Part shown: positions 25,454-37,506 of the stretch, piece by piece | Numbering within the stretch: the stretch's first letter is position 1 | How the letters are laid out: every line of letters starts with the position of its first letter | Assembly (NCBI RefSeq): GCF_009745975.1 | Contig: NZ_WHOL01000054.1 | Coordinates: 16,934 to 80,933 of the forward strand | Direction of reading: 5' to 3' | DNA from: Actinokineospora pegani | GTDB lineage: Bacteria; Actinomycetota; Actinomycetes; Mycobacteriales; Pseudonocardiaceae | Length of the DNA stretch: 64,000 nucleotides | Notes under the pieces: model-generated | The model's input: the letters and a program-made list of their open reading frames with translations, nothing else | Told to the model about the DNA's origin: nothing | Databases searched by the model: none | Program-made: the position numbers and the translations under genes

Positions 25454-25457
25454 TCGG

Positions 25458-26129
25458 CTAGCCGAACACCTCGCGCAGGCGGGCCGCGCGTTCCTCCGGC
25501 TCCTGCCGAGGGCACGACACGCACTTGCCCGCCCCGCGCGTCTCATAAATAAGGCAGCACGACCCACGCCGCACCACATCCCGACCTCCGGCTGAAACAA
25601 ACCGCGGCACAGGCAGTGACTCTCCGATCTCGCCCGCCAGAGTGACCGCGAATTCCGGCGTCCCACCCGCCCACAACACCCGATTCGCCAGCGAATCAGC
25701 CGCCAGCGCCCAGAAAACGCGTTCCGAGACCCCCAACAGCTCCCCCAAGACCGAGGCGAACGAGTCGATCGACGACCGCAGAGCGACACCGGCGTCCGAA
25801 CACACCGCGTCCGAACGGGCGGCCAACATCCGCCCGTCCGGGTGGATGAACACCGTGACGCGGGCGGGATCGAGGGCGGTGGTGGTTACGACCAGTGACT
25901 CCACGGTCGGGGCCAACAACACCGAGCTGGCGGAGTACCACCAGAGCGTGCCGAGCACCCGGCGGTCGCTCGTTCCGTACATGCGGGACGAAACGCGAAT
26001 GCGGGCCAAGAGTTCCGGTGGCGACAGCAGCTCAGCCACAGGTGTCCCCACCAGGCCGGACGTTGACGAGCCCGCGTGGGAGGGCAGGCGGGTGTCCAGG
26101 ATTCGGTAGACCGTGCGCGCGTCAAGCAT
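25458..26129 (-). CDS. FhuF-like (2Fe-2S) protein, putative ferric-siderophore reductase
   Basis: The 223-residue protein ends with SCCLIYETRGAGKCVSC, an exact CC-x10-C-x2-C motif that binds a [2Fe-2S] cluster in FhuF-type ferric reductases. The rest is poorly conserved, with GTLWWYSASSVLLAPTVESL typical of these proteins. It probably releases iron from siderophores in the cytosol. It is divergent from amt, 172 bp away. No siderophore transporter gene is nearby, and no clear iron box was found upstream. Local sequence is somewhat less GC-rich than neighbours. Confidence 0.8.
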   Translation of the reverse strand: MLDARTVYRILDTRLPSHAGSSTSGLVGTPVAELLSPPELLARIRVSSRMYGTSDRRVLGTLWWYSASSVLLAPTVESLVVTTTALDPARVTVFIHPDGRMLAARSDAVCSDAGVALRSSIDSFASVLGELLGVSERVFWALAADSLANRVLWAGGTPEFAVTLAGEIGESLPVPRFVSAGGRDVVRRGSCCLIYETRGAGKCVSCPRQEPEERAARLREVFG

Positions 26130-26184
26130 CGGCGGGTCACGTTACAGGCCCGGGACCGTAGCGGGGTGAACTCGGCGGGAACGA

Positions 26185-26200
26185 GAAACCTGGACGTAAC
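26185..26200 (+). promoter_or_regulatory. Partial GlnR half-site
   Basis: GAAAC, six bases, then GTAAC: the spacing of one GlnR repeat unit in reverse order. It lies 17 bp upstream of a fuller GlnR-like box and may extend the regulatory region of amt. It could also affect the divergent FhuF-like gene. Confidence 0.4.
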
Positions 26201-26216
26201 ACGACCTGGAGGTGAG

Positions 26217-26254
26217 TTCACGGTTGTGAAACCTCGCGCGTCCGTTGGTGAAAC
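26217..26254 (+). promoter_or_regulatory. GlnR-binding box upstream of amt-glnK-glnD
   Basis: Four pentamers spaced by exactly six bases: TTCAC-n6-GAAAC-n6-CGTCC-n6-GAAAC. This fits the actinobacterial GlnR consensus GTnAC-n6-GAAAC repeated twice, with both GAAAC elements perfect. It lies 48 bp before the amt start. GlnR activation of amtB-glnK-glnD under nitrogen limitation is established in Streptomyces and mycobacteria; its use here is inferred. Confidence 0.75.
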
Positions 26255-26301
26255 AGCGCACCTCGATGCTTCCCGCAATCGAGAGTTCACGGGAGGACAA
26301 A

Positions 26302-27986
<1,685 letters not shown>

Positions 27987-27990
27987 GCAG

Positions 27991-30384
27991 ATGGCACAGG
28001 GGGAGCGCGGGACGACGCCCGCGAGTTCCACCCCGACGGCGGCGGACCTGGTCCGCGCCCGCGACCGGCTCCTCGGCGCGGGCGCGGGGACCAGGTCCGC
28101 GGGCCCGTCGGGACACCGCCTCGGGCCGTCCGCGCTGCGCGAGGCGCTCGCCGACCTGCACGAGTTCTGGCTGACCGCGCACGCCGCGCAGGCCGGGGTC
28201 GGCGGCCGCGGCGAGGGGGTCGCGCTGCTGGCGGTCGGCGGCCTGGGCAGGCGGGAGCTGGTGCCCTTCTCCGACCTCGACCTGGTCCTGGTGCACGACG
28301 GGCGCAAGTCGGTCGAGGCGGTCGCCGAGCGGCTCTGGTACCCGCTGTGGAACTCCGGGGTCGGCCTCGACCACTCGGTCCGCACCGTCGGGGAGGCGCT
28401 CGACGTGGCCTCGCACGACCTGCGGACCGCGCTCGGCCTGCTCGACGCCCGGCACATGGCCGGGGACGCCGAGGTCACCGTCCGGCTGGCCACCGCCGCC
28501 CGCGAGCAGTGGCGGACCGGGGTGCGCAAGCGCCTCGGCGGGCTCAGCGAGTCGGTGCGGCAGCGCTGGGCCCGCTCCGGGGAGGTGGCGCACTGGGTCG
28601 AGCCGGACCTCAAGCACGGCCGCGGCGGGCTGCGCGACCTGGCCATCCTCGACGCGCTGGCGCTGGCCCAGCTCATCGACCGGCCCGGCCAGGAGGTGCG
28701 GGCCGCGCACACCCTGCTCCTGGACACCCGCACCGAGCTGCGGCGCGTCGCCCGCCGCCCGCGCGACGTGCTGCGCCCGCAGGACGGCGACGAGATCGCG
28801 GGCGCGCTGGGCCTGGCCGACCGGTTCGCCCTGGCCCGCGCGCTGTCCGGCGCGGGCCGCTCGATCGCCTACGCCCTCGACGTCGCGCTGCGCGCCACCG
28901 GCGCGACCACCCCGGCCCGCAAGATCCTCGGCGTGCTGCGCCGGGCTCCGGAGCGGCGGCCGCTGGACGAGGGCGTGGTGCTGCACGGCGCCGAGGTCGC
29001 CCTGGCCCGCGACGCCGACCCGGGCAGGGACCCCGGCCTGCTGCTGCGGGTCGCCGCCGCCGCGGGCCGCACCGGGCACCCGATCGCCCCGTCCGCGCTG
29101 ACCAGGCTGGGGGAGTCCGCCCCGGAGCCGCGCGCGCCGTGGCCCGCCGAGGTGCGCCAGGACCTCGTAGCCCTGCTGGGCTCGGGGGAGGGGCTCACCG
29201 ACGTCGTCGAAGCGCTGGACCGCACCGGCCTGTGGGCGCGGCTGTTCCCCGAGTGGGGCGCGGTGCGCGACCTGCCGCCGCGCGACGCCGCGCACGCCTG
29301 GACCGTCGACCGGCACCTGGTGCGGGCCACCGCGCACGCCGCCCGGCTGGTCACCTCGGTCTCCCGGCCCGACCTGCTGCTCATCGGCGCGCTGCTGCAC
29401 GACCTGGGCAAGGGCCGCGGCCAGGACCACTCGGTGGTCGGCGCGGCGCTGGCGACCCAGGTCGGGGCCCGCCTCGGCCTGCCCGAGCCCGACGTCGCCA
29501 CGCTCTCGGCCATGGTCCGCCACCACCTGCTGCTGCCGCACACCGCGACCCGCCGCGACGTCACCGACGAGTCGACCGTGCACCGCGTGGTCGACACCCT
29601 CGGCGGCGACCCGGTGCTGCTGGAGCTGCTGCACGCGCTGGCCGAGGCCGACTCGGTGGCCACCGGGCCGGGCGTGTGGACCGACTGGAAGGCGCGGTTG
29701 ATCACCGAGCTGGTCGGGCAGTGCCGACTGGCGATGGCGGGCGTCGCGCTGCCCGACCCGGAGCCGCTGGACGAGGCCCAGCTCGCGCTGGCCGAGTCGG
29801 CGGCGGCCGCGGGCAAGCCGGACATCCGCGTCGACACCGTCGACCGGCTCGCCACGGTCACCCTGGTGGCCGAGGACCTGCCGGGCGTGCTGTCGCGGGC
29901 GGCGGGCGTGCTGGCGCTGAACTCGCTGGAGGTGCACGGCGCGACCGTCGGCACGCACGCGGGCGTGGCCATCAGCGCGTTCTCGGTGACCCCCCGCTTC
30001 GGCTCGATGCCGGACCCGGCGCTGCTGCGCGAGCAGTTCGCCCGCGCGGTGTCGGGATCGTTGCCGCTGGCGGAGAAGCTGGCCGCCAAGGAGCGCGACT
30101 ACGGCGGCCGGGCCGAGGACGCGCCCGAGCCCAAGGTGCTCTGGTTCGACCACGAGGCGGGCGGCCCGGACAGCGCGTCGGTGGTCATGGAGCTGCGCTG
30201 CGCCGACCGCATCGGCCTGCTGCACCTGGTCGCCGACGCGCTGGAGCGCAGCGGGGTCGACGTGCTGTGGGCCAGGGTGGCGACGCTGGGCGGCTCGGCC
30301 GTCGACAGCTTCTGCTTCGCCGCGGGCACCGCGCCCGGCTGGCGGCGGGCCGTCGAGGTCGCCGTGCTCGACGCCGCGCGCTGA
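27991..30384 (+). CDS. glnD: PII nucleotidyltransferase/adenylyl-removing enzyme GlnD
   Basis: The 797-residue enzyme modifies the PII T-loop Tyr; in actinobacteria the modification is adenylylation. The nucleotidyltransferase domain shows VGGLGRRELVPFSDLDLVL (about 82-100). The central HD domain has LLHDLGKGRGQDHS (near 467) and MVRHHLLLPHTATRRD. Two ACT domains end the protein, with VTLVAEDLPGVLSRAAGVLA and ADRIGLLHLVADALERSGVDV. It is the last gene of the amt operon and is followed by a strong hairpin shared with the convergent membrane-protein gene. Confidence 0.96.
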   Translation: MAQGERGTTPASSTPTAADLVRARDRLLGAGAGTRSAGPSGHRLGPSALREALADLHEFWLTAHAAQAGVGGRGEGVALLAVGGLGRRELVPFSDLDLVLVHDGRKSVEAVAERLWYPLWNSGVGLDHSVRTVGEALDVASHDLRTALGLLDARHMAGDAEVTVRLATAAREQWRTGVRKRLGGLSESVRQRWARSGEVAHWVEPDLKHGRGGLRDLAILDALALAQLIDRPGQEVRAAHTLLLDTRTELRRVARRPRDVLRPQDGDEIAGALGLADRFALARALSGAGRSIAYALDVALRATGATTPARKILGVLRRAPERRPLDEGVVLHGAEVALARDADPGRDPGLLLRVAAAAGRTGHPIAPSALTRLGESAPEPRAPWPAEVRQDLVALLGSGEGLTDVVEALDRTGLWARLFPEWGAVRDLPPRDAAHAWTVDRHLVRATAHAARLVTSVSRPDLLLIGALLHDLGKGRGQDHSVVGAALATQVGARLGLPEPDVATLSAMVRHHLLLPHTATRRDVTDESTVHRVVDTLGGDPVLLELLHALAEADSVATGPGVWTDWKARLITELVGQCRLAMAGVALPDPEPLDEAQLALAESAAAAGKPDIRVDTVDRLATVTLVAEDLPGVLSRAAGVLALNSLEVHGATVGTHAGVAISAFSVTPRFGSMPDPALLREQFARAVSGSLPLAEKLAAKERDYGGRAEDAPEPKVLWFDHEAGGPDSASVVMELRCADRIGLLHLVADALERSGVDVLWARVATLGGSAVDSFCFAAGTAPGWRRAVEVAVLDAAR

Positions 30385-30388
30385 TCCC

Positions 30389-30422
30389 CCGGGTGGGTCC
30401 GCCGAGGGGCGGGCCCACCCGG
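30389..30422. terminator. Bidirectional hairpin terminator between glnD and a membrane-protein gene
   Basis: CCGGGTGGGTCCGCC and GGCGGGCCCACCCGG form a 15-bp stem with one G-T wobble and a GAGG loop. It fills the 41-bp gap between two convergent stop codons. There is no U-tract, as is common in high-GC actinobacteria. Confidence 0.8.
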
Positions 30423-30425
30423 TGT

Positions 30426-32084
30426 TCACCGCCGCGCGGTGGCCACGTGGATGGTCAGCCGCGCCCACGCGGCGACGATCCCGCCCGCGATCAGCGCGAT
30501 GATCAGCCCCACCTCGAGCACCGTCTGGCCGGTCACGCCCACCGGGACCAAGCCCATGAGCGCCTGGACCGCGACCATCAACGCGAACAAGGGCGCCAGC
30601 GCCACCGCCGCCCCGCTCGCCGAGGTCGCCGCCGCCCACCCGGCCGCGAAGGCCAGCGCCAGCACCACGACCGCCAGGAGCGCGACCTCCGCCCGCGCGT
30701 CACCCGGCGCCCTTCGGACCGTGCTCAACCCGATCCGTTGCAGGAGTTCCACCGCGGCGCTGTCGCCCATCGCGACCACCCGCGCGGCACCGTGCGCGGC
30801 CACAGCGGCCAGTGCGGCTGTGCCCGCTGTGCTGCCGCGCAAGGCAAACAGCGCGGTGACAGCGCCCAACACGAGGAACGGCGCCACCACCGTCCACCCG
30901 TTGTGGCTCGGCACATCCACCAGCGCCGACACCACCGGCACCGTCGCCGCCGCGCACACCAGCGGAGTGGGCAAGCGGTAGACCAACATCAACGCGCCCA
31001 TCACCAGCGCGACGGACCGCCATGGCTCGGGCAGCGCGACCAGCGCCACCCCGATCGTCGGCAGGATCAACGCCGCGACAGCGAAGACCTCACCCGCGCG
31101 CCCCCGCATCTGCCACGCCAGGACCCCGAACACCGCGCACAGCCCCAAGACCACCCCCGCCGTCGCGATCTCGAGACGACCCCCACCGACGAAGAACGCC
31201 ACAGCCCGCATCACCGCCACACCCAACGCGACAGCCCCCAACGCCCGCACGACCCCGTCGCGCGTCAACGCCACCACCCCGATGACCGCTGGGGCCGCGA
31301 TCAACACCCAGCACGCCACCGTCGTCTCACCCGCCACTGTCGCGAACCGCGTCAGCACCAACGACATCAGCCCCACCCCGAACCAGTCCCGCTGCCGCCA
31401 CGCGACAACCGCCCCCGCGACAGCGATGACCAGCCCCACCACCAGCCACTCCCACGAGTCCACCCCGTCCACGGTGAACCGCTCAAAGCTCCCGAACACC
31501 GAGAACAACGCGGGAGCACCCCACAGCATCGCCACCACCGAGGCCCCCGCGACGGCCACTCCCACCCGCGCCACCCGTGACGGCTCCTTGCGCAAGAGGC
31601 AGCACACCCCCGCGACCACCACTCCCGCCGCTCCCACGCTCGGCACGACCGCCACGGACCCGGCCACCTCCTGCGCGACGGCCACGCCCGCCACCACACC
31701 CAGCCCCGAGGCCGCCGCCCCCATCCCCGACCACGCCAACCCCGCCAGCACCACCACCAGCGGCGCGTACCGCCACACCCCCGACCACAGCACCGGCCCG
31801 ACCAGGCACGCCGTCAGCACCAAGGCCCCGGCCCCGACCCCGCGCAGCACCGGTCCGCCCACCGCCTCCCGGATCGGCCCGCGCTCCCCCTTCCCGAGGC
31901 CGATCAGCGCCACCCCCACGATCGCGATGCCCGCCAGCAGCGCCACGCGGGCCGCCGACAGCGCCGAGTACTTCGGCAATCCCAGGTACCCCGACCCGAT
32001 GACCACGATCAACGCCCCGACCAGCCCCGCGACCACGGTCCACCGCATGGCTGGAGCGCTCGTCCCCGTCTGCTCCACGGACAC
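30426..32084 (-). CDS. Large polytopic membrane protein of unknown function
   Basis: The product has 552 residues (550 if the second GTG, 32078, is used; that one has a better-spaced GAGGGG). About 15 hydrophobic segments made of Ala, Val, Leu and Gly are separated by very short loops. No catalytic motif or named domain is apparent. It is divergent from ffh and lies in a slot that varies between actinobacteria. Two palindromic elements upstream (32091-32102 and 32135-32150) suggest dedicated regulation. A transport, cell-wall or developmental role cannot be distinguished from sequence. Confidence 0.7.
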   Translation of the reverse strand: MSVEQTGTSAPAMRWTVVAGLVGALIVVIGSGYLGLPKYSALSAARVALLAGIAIVGVALIGLGKGERGPIREAVGGPVLRGVGAGALVLTACLVGPVLWSGVWRYAPLVVVLAGLAWSGMGAAASGLGVVAGVAVAQEVAGSVAVVPSVGAAGVVVAGVCCLLRKEPSRVARVGVAVAGASVVAMLWGAPALFSVFGSFERFTVDGVDSWEWLVVGLVIAVAGAVVAWRQRDWFGVGLMSLVLTRFATVAGETTVACWVLIAAPAVIGVVALTRDGVVRALGAVALGVAVMRAVAFFVGGGRLEIATAGVVLGLCAVFGVLAWQMRGRAGEVFAVAALILPTIGVALVALPEPWRSVALVMGALMLVYRLPTPLVCAAATVPVVSALVDVPSHNGWTVVAPFLVLGAVTALFALRGSTAGTAALAAVAAHGAARVVAMGDSAAVELLQRIGLSTVRRAPGDARAEVALLAVVVLALAFAAGWAAATSASGAAVALAPLFALMVAVQALMGLVPVGVTGQTVLEVGLIIALIAGGIVAAWARLTIHVATARR

Positions 32085-32090
32085 CCCCCT

Positions 32091-32102
32091 CGTCGTACGA
32101 CG
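32091..32102. promoter_or_regulatory. Perfect 12-bp palindrome CGTCGTACGACG
   Basis: A perfect dyad seven bases upstream of the first possible start of the membrane-protein gene, overlapping where its transcript should begin. It may be an operator; the binding protein is unknown. Confidence 0.4.
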
Positions 32103-32134
32103 TATCGCGGGAGGGGTCCCGCGTGTGACCGGAT

Positions 32135-32150
32135 TGAGTACTCCTACTCA
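32135..32150. promoter_or_regulatory. Dyad TGAGTA-n4-TACTCA
   Basis: Perfect 6-bp arms around CTCC, about 50 bp upstream of the membrane-protein gene. This size and spacing suit a dimeric helix-turn-helix regulator. It is an AT-rich island in GC-rich sequence. Confidence 0.5.
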
Positions 32151-32271
32151 CCCGAACCCGGGTGGCAACCCGCTGTCACCCGGCGGTCGCGCGCGCAAGA
32201 CTTCACATGCCCGCCGGGAGAGGGGGACCGCGAGACCGGGGAGGGTCGAGCGGACACCTCCCGGGCGGGAA

Positions 32272-32311
32272 CCCGGGTCGGGGCCCTTCGAGGGGTAGGG
32301 CCCCACCCGGG
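32272..32311. other. Long imperfect hairpin upstream of ffh
   Basis: An inner stem GGGGCCCT/AGGGCCCC and an outer stem CCCGGGT/ACCCGGG stack with a one-base bulge, a 9-base loop and 15 paired positions. It ends 117 bp before ffh. It could be part of the ffh 5' leader or a terminator of a short transcript. Confidence 0.5.
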
Positions 32312-32428
32312 GGATAACGGGCCGGGCGAGGGTGATCACAGGCCGCTGGACAACCGGCCGACCCGCTGTTCGACGAGTGGGACTACCCTGGGGAGACAGC
32401 CCGACCGACCACTTGGAGTGCCGCTCCC

Positions 32429-33972
<1,544 letters not shown>

Positions 33973-33973
<1 letters not shown>

Positions 33974-35058
33974 TGACCGCGCTCCACCTGCGCGGCGTCG
34001 TGCTGCCCAGCGACGACGGCGGGGACGTCGAACGCGACCTGTGGATCGTCAACGGCCGGGTGCGCACCCGGCCCGTGCCGAACGCGGAGACGGTGGTCGA
34101 CGGCGGCTGGCTCATCCCCGGCCTGGTCGACGCGCACTGCCACGTCGGCATCGGACCCGAGGGCCCGGTCGACCTGGAGACCGCCGCCACCCAGGCCGAG
34201 ACCGACCGCGACGCGGGCGCCCTGCTGCTGCGCGACTGCGGCTCGCCGATCGACACGCGGCCGCTGCAGGAGCGCCTCGACCTGCCGCGCATCGTGCGCG
34301 CGGGCAGGCACGTGGCGCGCCCCAAGCGCTACATCCCGCACCTGGGCGTCGACATCGAGGACCCGGCCGACCTGCCCGCCGCCGTGCTGGAGCAGGCCGA
34401 GTACGGCGACGGCTGGGTCAAGCTGGTCGGCGACTGGATCGACCGGGGCACCGGCGACCTGGCCCCGCTGTGGCCCGACGAGGTGCTCAAGGCGGCCATC
34501 GACGCCGCGCACTCGGTCGGCGCGAAGGTCACCGCGCACGTGTTCGGCGAGGACGCGCTGCCCGGCCTGGTCCGCTCCGGCATCGATTGCATCGAGCACG
34601 GCACCGGCCTGACCAGCGACCTCATCGCCGAGATGGCCGAGCGCGGCACCGCGCTGGTGCCCACGGTGATCAACATCGAGAACTTCCCCGGCATCGCGGC
34701 CAAGGCGACCAAGTACCCCGCCTACGCCGCGCACATGCGCGCCCTGCACGCCCGCGTCGACTCGATGGTCCGCGAGGCCGTCGAGGCGGGCGTCCCGGTC
34801 TACGCGGGCACCGACGCCGGCGGCGGCATCAAGCACGGCCGGATCGTCGACGAGATCGCCGCCCTGCACGCGGCGGGCATGAGCGCCGAGCAGGCGCTCG
34901 GCGCGGGGAGCTGGGCGGCCCGGTCCTGGCTGGGCCACTCCGGCCTGACCGAGGGCGCCCCGGCCGACGTGCTGGCCTTCGACACCGACCCGCGCGCCGA
35001 CCTGCGGGTGCTGCGCGCCCCGAAGCGGATCATCTTGCGCGGCCGGGTGGTGGGCTAG
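33973..35058 (+). CDS. Amidohydrolase-family protein
   Basis: A 361-residue metal-dependent hydrolase with HxH in LVDAHCHVGIG, a likely bridging Lys in GWVKLVGDW, His in VTAHVFGED and IEHGTGL, and the catalytic Asp in AGTDAGGGI. The fold and motifs resemble imidazolonepropionase or prolidase-type amidohydrolases. The substrate is unknown. The GTG overlaps the ffh TAG (TAGTG). The same gene follows ffh in mycobacteria (Rv2915c type), so linkage to ffh is ancestral rather than functional evidence. Confidence 0.88.
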
Positions 35059-35109
35059 CCCGGCAGGGCTAGGCTGGTGTGGCGACGAGCCGAGGGATGG
35101 GGGGTAGAG

Positions 35110-35904
35110 GTGTCGGCACCGCTGTCCGATGACCCTTCGGCCCCGTCAGTGCCCCCGGCGCCTCCAGAGCCTTCAGCCCCGTCGGCCGAGCCCGGCGCGT
35201 CCACCCCGACGCACCGCTGGGGCTTCGGGGCGTTCCTGCTCGTCTTCGCCGTGTTCGTGCTCTCCGCGGTGGTCATCGCCGCCTTCATGGGCCTGGCCTC
35301 GCCGCAGCAGGAGGACCCGATCGCGGTCGTCCTCGTCGGCACCATGGTCCCGCCGCTGCTGGCCACCGGCGTCGCACTGCTGATCACCAAGCTGCGCGGC
35401 AACGGGCCCGTGCTCGACCTCAAGCTCAGCTACAACCGCGACGACCTGCGGATCGGCCTCAAGTTCGGCTGCGCGGGCCTGGTGCTGACCACCGTCGCCG
35501 CGGCGATCTGGAGCAGGCTGGTCGGCGACGGCGACGCCACCTCGGCCATCGGCGCGCTGGTCGACGGGCAGGCCATGCCGGTCAGCGCGGCGATCGCGCT
35601 GTTCCTCTACGTGTGGCTGATCGGCCCGCTGTGCGAGGAGATCATGTACCGCGGCCTGCTGTGGGGCTCGCTGGAGCGGTTGCAGTGGGGCAAGTGGGCG
35701 GTGTTCGGGCTGACCACGGTGATCTTCGCCGTGAGCCACCTCGAGCCGATGCGCACCTCGCTGCTGCTGGTCATCGGCATCCCCATCGGCCTGGCCCGGC
35801 TCTACTCCGGCCGCCTCGGCGCCAGCGTGGTCGCCCACCAGGTCAACAACTTCCTGCCCGCGCTGTCGGTCATGCTGATCAGCATGGGCGTGTGGGACGC
35901 GTGA
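35110..35904 (+). CDS. CPBP-family intramembrane glutamic endopeptidase
   Basis: The 264-residue protein has a Pro/Ser-rich cytosolic N-terminus (about 1-37) and six to eight membrane helices. It carries the CPBP/Rce1-like motifs EEIMYRG (motif 1 with catalytic Glu), FAVSHLE (motif 2 His) and HQVNN (motif 4 His). Such proteases act within the membrane; bacterial members are linked to bacteriocin self-immunity or membrane-protein processing. Its stop overlaps the pxpA GTG (GTGA), so the two are cotranslated. Confidence 0.88.
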   Translation: MSAPLSDDPSAPSVPPAPPEPSAPSAEPGASTPTHRWGFGAFLLVFAVFVLSAVVIAAFMGLASPQQEDPIAVVLVGTMVPPLLATGVALLITKLRGNGPVLDLKLSYNRDDLRIGLKFGCAGLVLTTVAAAIWSRLVGDGDATSAIGALVDGQAMPVSAAIALFLYVWLIGPLCEEIMYRGLLWGSLERLQWGKWAVFGLTTVIFAVSHLEPMRTSLLLVIGIPIGLARLYSGRLGASVVAHQVNNFLPALSVMLISMGVWDA

Positions 35905-36647
35905 GCCTCGACCTCAACGCCGACCTCGGCGAGGGCTTCGGCGCGTGGACCCTGGGCGACGACGCGGCCCTGCTGGCGGTCGTCACCTCGGCCAACGTCG
36001 CCTGCGGCTTCCACGCGGGCGACGCCTCGACCATGCGCGCGGTCTGCGCCGGGGCCGCCGAGCGCGGCGTGGCCGTGGGCGCGCAGGTCTCCTACCGCGA
36101 CCTCGCCGGGTTCGGCCGCCGGTTCATCGACGTCGACCCGGCGCACCTGGCCGACGAGGTGCTCTACCAGGTCGGCGCGCTCGAGGCCTGCGCCAGGGCT
36201 GCCGGGACCCGCGTCTCCTACGTCAAACCGCACGGCGCCCTCTACAACGCCACCGTGCACCACGAGGCCCAGGCGCGCGCCGTCGTCGAGGGCGTCCGCG
36301 CGTTCGGGGACCTGCCGGTCCTCGGCCTGCCCGGCTCGCGGCTGCTGGCCCTGGCCGGGGCGTCCGCCGTCGAGGAGGCCTTCGCCGACCGGGGGTACAC
36401 CCCCGAGGGCACGCTGGTCCCGCGGCGCGAGCCCGGCGCGCTCGTGGCCGACACCGGGGCGGTGGTGGCCCGCGCCGTGCGGCTGGCGGAGAGCGGCGAG
36501 ATCGTCGCGGTGGACGGCACGGTCCTGCGCACGAGCGCGCGCTCCCTGTGCCTGCACGGCGACACCCCGGGGGCCGTCGACCACGCCCGCGCCGTCCGAG
36601 CCGCACTGGCGGCCGCGGGCATCGAGATCGCCCCCTTCGCGGTCTGA
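35901..36647 (+). CDS. pxpA: 5-oxoprolinase subunit A (LamB/YcsF family)
   Basis: The 248-residue protein belongs to the PxpA family, which with PxpB and PxpC hydrolyses 5-oxoproline to glutamate using ATP. Motifs seen are LNADLGEGFG, ANVACGFHAGD, SYVKPHGALYN and LCLHGDTPGAV. The length matches the family. pxpB and pxpC usually sit beside it, but here the neighbours are a CPBP protease and rpsP, so they must be elsewhere or missing. Start GTG 35901 overlaps the upstream stop. Confidence 0.93.
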   Translation: MSLDLNADLGEGFGAWTLGDDAALLAVVTSANVACGFHAGDASTMRAVCAGAAERGVAVGAQVSYRDLAGFGRRFIDVDPAHLADEVLYQVGALEACARAAGTRVSYVKPHGALYNATVHHEAQARAVVEGVRAFGDLPVLGLPGSRLLALAGASAVEEAFADRGYTPEGTLVPRREPGALVADTGAVVARAVRLAESGEIVAVDGTVLRTSARSLCLHGDTPGAVDHARAVRAALAAAGIEIAPFAV

Positions 36648-36684
36648 CCCACCCGCCGGTTGGTGACCCGTCGGGGCCGTCTGG

Positions 36685-36690
36685 CACAAT
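36685..36690 (+). promoter_or_regulatory. Putative -10 box of the rpsP operon
   Basis: CACAAT in the context GGCACAATCGG, with GGTGAC 17 bp upstream as a weak -35. It lies about 140 bp before rpsP, leaving an untranslated leader of roughly 130 bases that could hold regulatory structure. Confidence 0.4.
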
Positions 36691-36827
36691 CGGTGGCTGT
36701 CCGTCGAGGCCGGACCCTCTCACCGCGCCCCGACGCCGAAACCTTTTGACCGCCGCACCCGAATCCCCACGCGGGACGCGTCGGACGCACCGTTTTCACC
36801 CGAGAGTCTCAAGGAGTACCCGCAACC

Positions 36828-37262
36828 GTGGCTGTCAAGATCAAGCTCCAGCGCCTGGGCAAGATCCGCGCGCCGTTCTACCGCATCATCGTGGCCGACG
36901 CGCGCACCCGTCGCGACGGCAAGGCGATCGAGACCATCGGCCGCTACAACCCGAAGAACGAGCCGAGCCTCATCGAGGTCGACACCGAGCGCGCCCAGCA
37001 CTGGCTGGGTGTCGGCGCGCAGCCGACCGACGCCGTCCTCGCGCTGCTGAAGATCACCGGCGACTGGCAGAAGTTCAAGGGCCTGCCGGGCGCCGAGGGC
37101 ACCCTCAAGGTCGCCGAGGCCAAGGCCAGCAAGCAGGAGCTGTTCGAGGCGGCGCTCAAGGCGGCGGGCGACGAGCCCACCACCGAGGCCACCACCCCGA
37201 AGAAGAAGTCGGCCCCGAAGAAGGACGACAAGCCCGCCGAGGCCGAGGCCGCGGCGGAGTGA
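36828..37262 (+). CDS. rpsP: 30S ribosomal protein S16
   Basis: A 144-residue S16 starting [19 protein letters not shown], with [20 protein letters not shown]. The core ends near residue 85. A Lys/Ala/Glu-rich tail of about 60 residues follows, longer than the E. coli protein but usual in actinobacteria. AAGGAG-like bases precede the GTG. Its stop overlaps the khpA GTG. It begins the conserved rpsP-khpA-rimM-trmD unit. Confidence 0.98.
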   Translation: MAVKIKLQRLGKIRAPFYRIIVADARTRRDGKAIETIGRYNPKNEPSLIEVDTERAQHWLGVGAQPTDAVLALLKITGDWQKFKGLPGAEGTLKVAEAKASKQELFEAALKAAGDEPTTEATTPKKKSAPKKDDKPAEAEAAAE

Positions 37263-37498
37263 GCGCCCTCGCGGACGCCCTGGAGCACCTGGTCAGGGGC
37301 ATCGTCGACAACCCGGACGACGTCCAGGTCGAGCTGGTCACGAACCGTCGTGGCCGCACGCTCGAGGTGCACGTCAACCCCGAGGACCTGGGCAAGGTCA
37401 TCGGGCGCGGCGGGCGCACCGCGACCGCGCTGCGGACCGTGATGGCCGGGGTCGGCGGTCGCGGCATCCGCGTCGACGTGGTCGACACCGACCACTAG
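37259..37498 (+). CDS. khpA: KH-domain RNA-binding protein KhpA
   Basis: A 79-residue single KH-domain protein with [22 protein letters not shown], containing the GxxG RNA-binding loop (GRGG). KhpA pairs with KhpB in other bacteria to control cell division and RNA metabolism. The conserved slot between rpsP and rimM supports the call. Start GTG overlaps the rpsP TGA, so production is coupled to S16. Confidence 0.95.
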   Translation: MSALADALEHLVRGIVDNPDDVQVELVTNRRGRTLEVHVNPEDLGKVIGRGGRTATALRTVMAGVGGRGIRVDVVDTDH

Positions 37499-37506
37499 CA
37501 GCACAC

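Larger units (their letters stand above)
32085..32428. other. 344-bp divergent intergenic region before ffh
   Basis: No coding frame is convincing. It holds two dyads near the membrane-protein gene, several CCCGGG-rich repeats and a long hairpin at 32272-32311. The base composition and hairpins do not match the conserved domain of SRP RNA, so the 4.5S RNA gene is not here. Confidence 0.6.

Noticed and set aside
32085..32428. SRP (4.5S) RNA gene next to ffh
   Set aside because: The conserved SRP domain IV sequence pattern was not found; the hairpins present are CCCGGG-type and do not fit.
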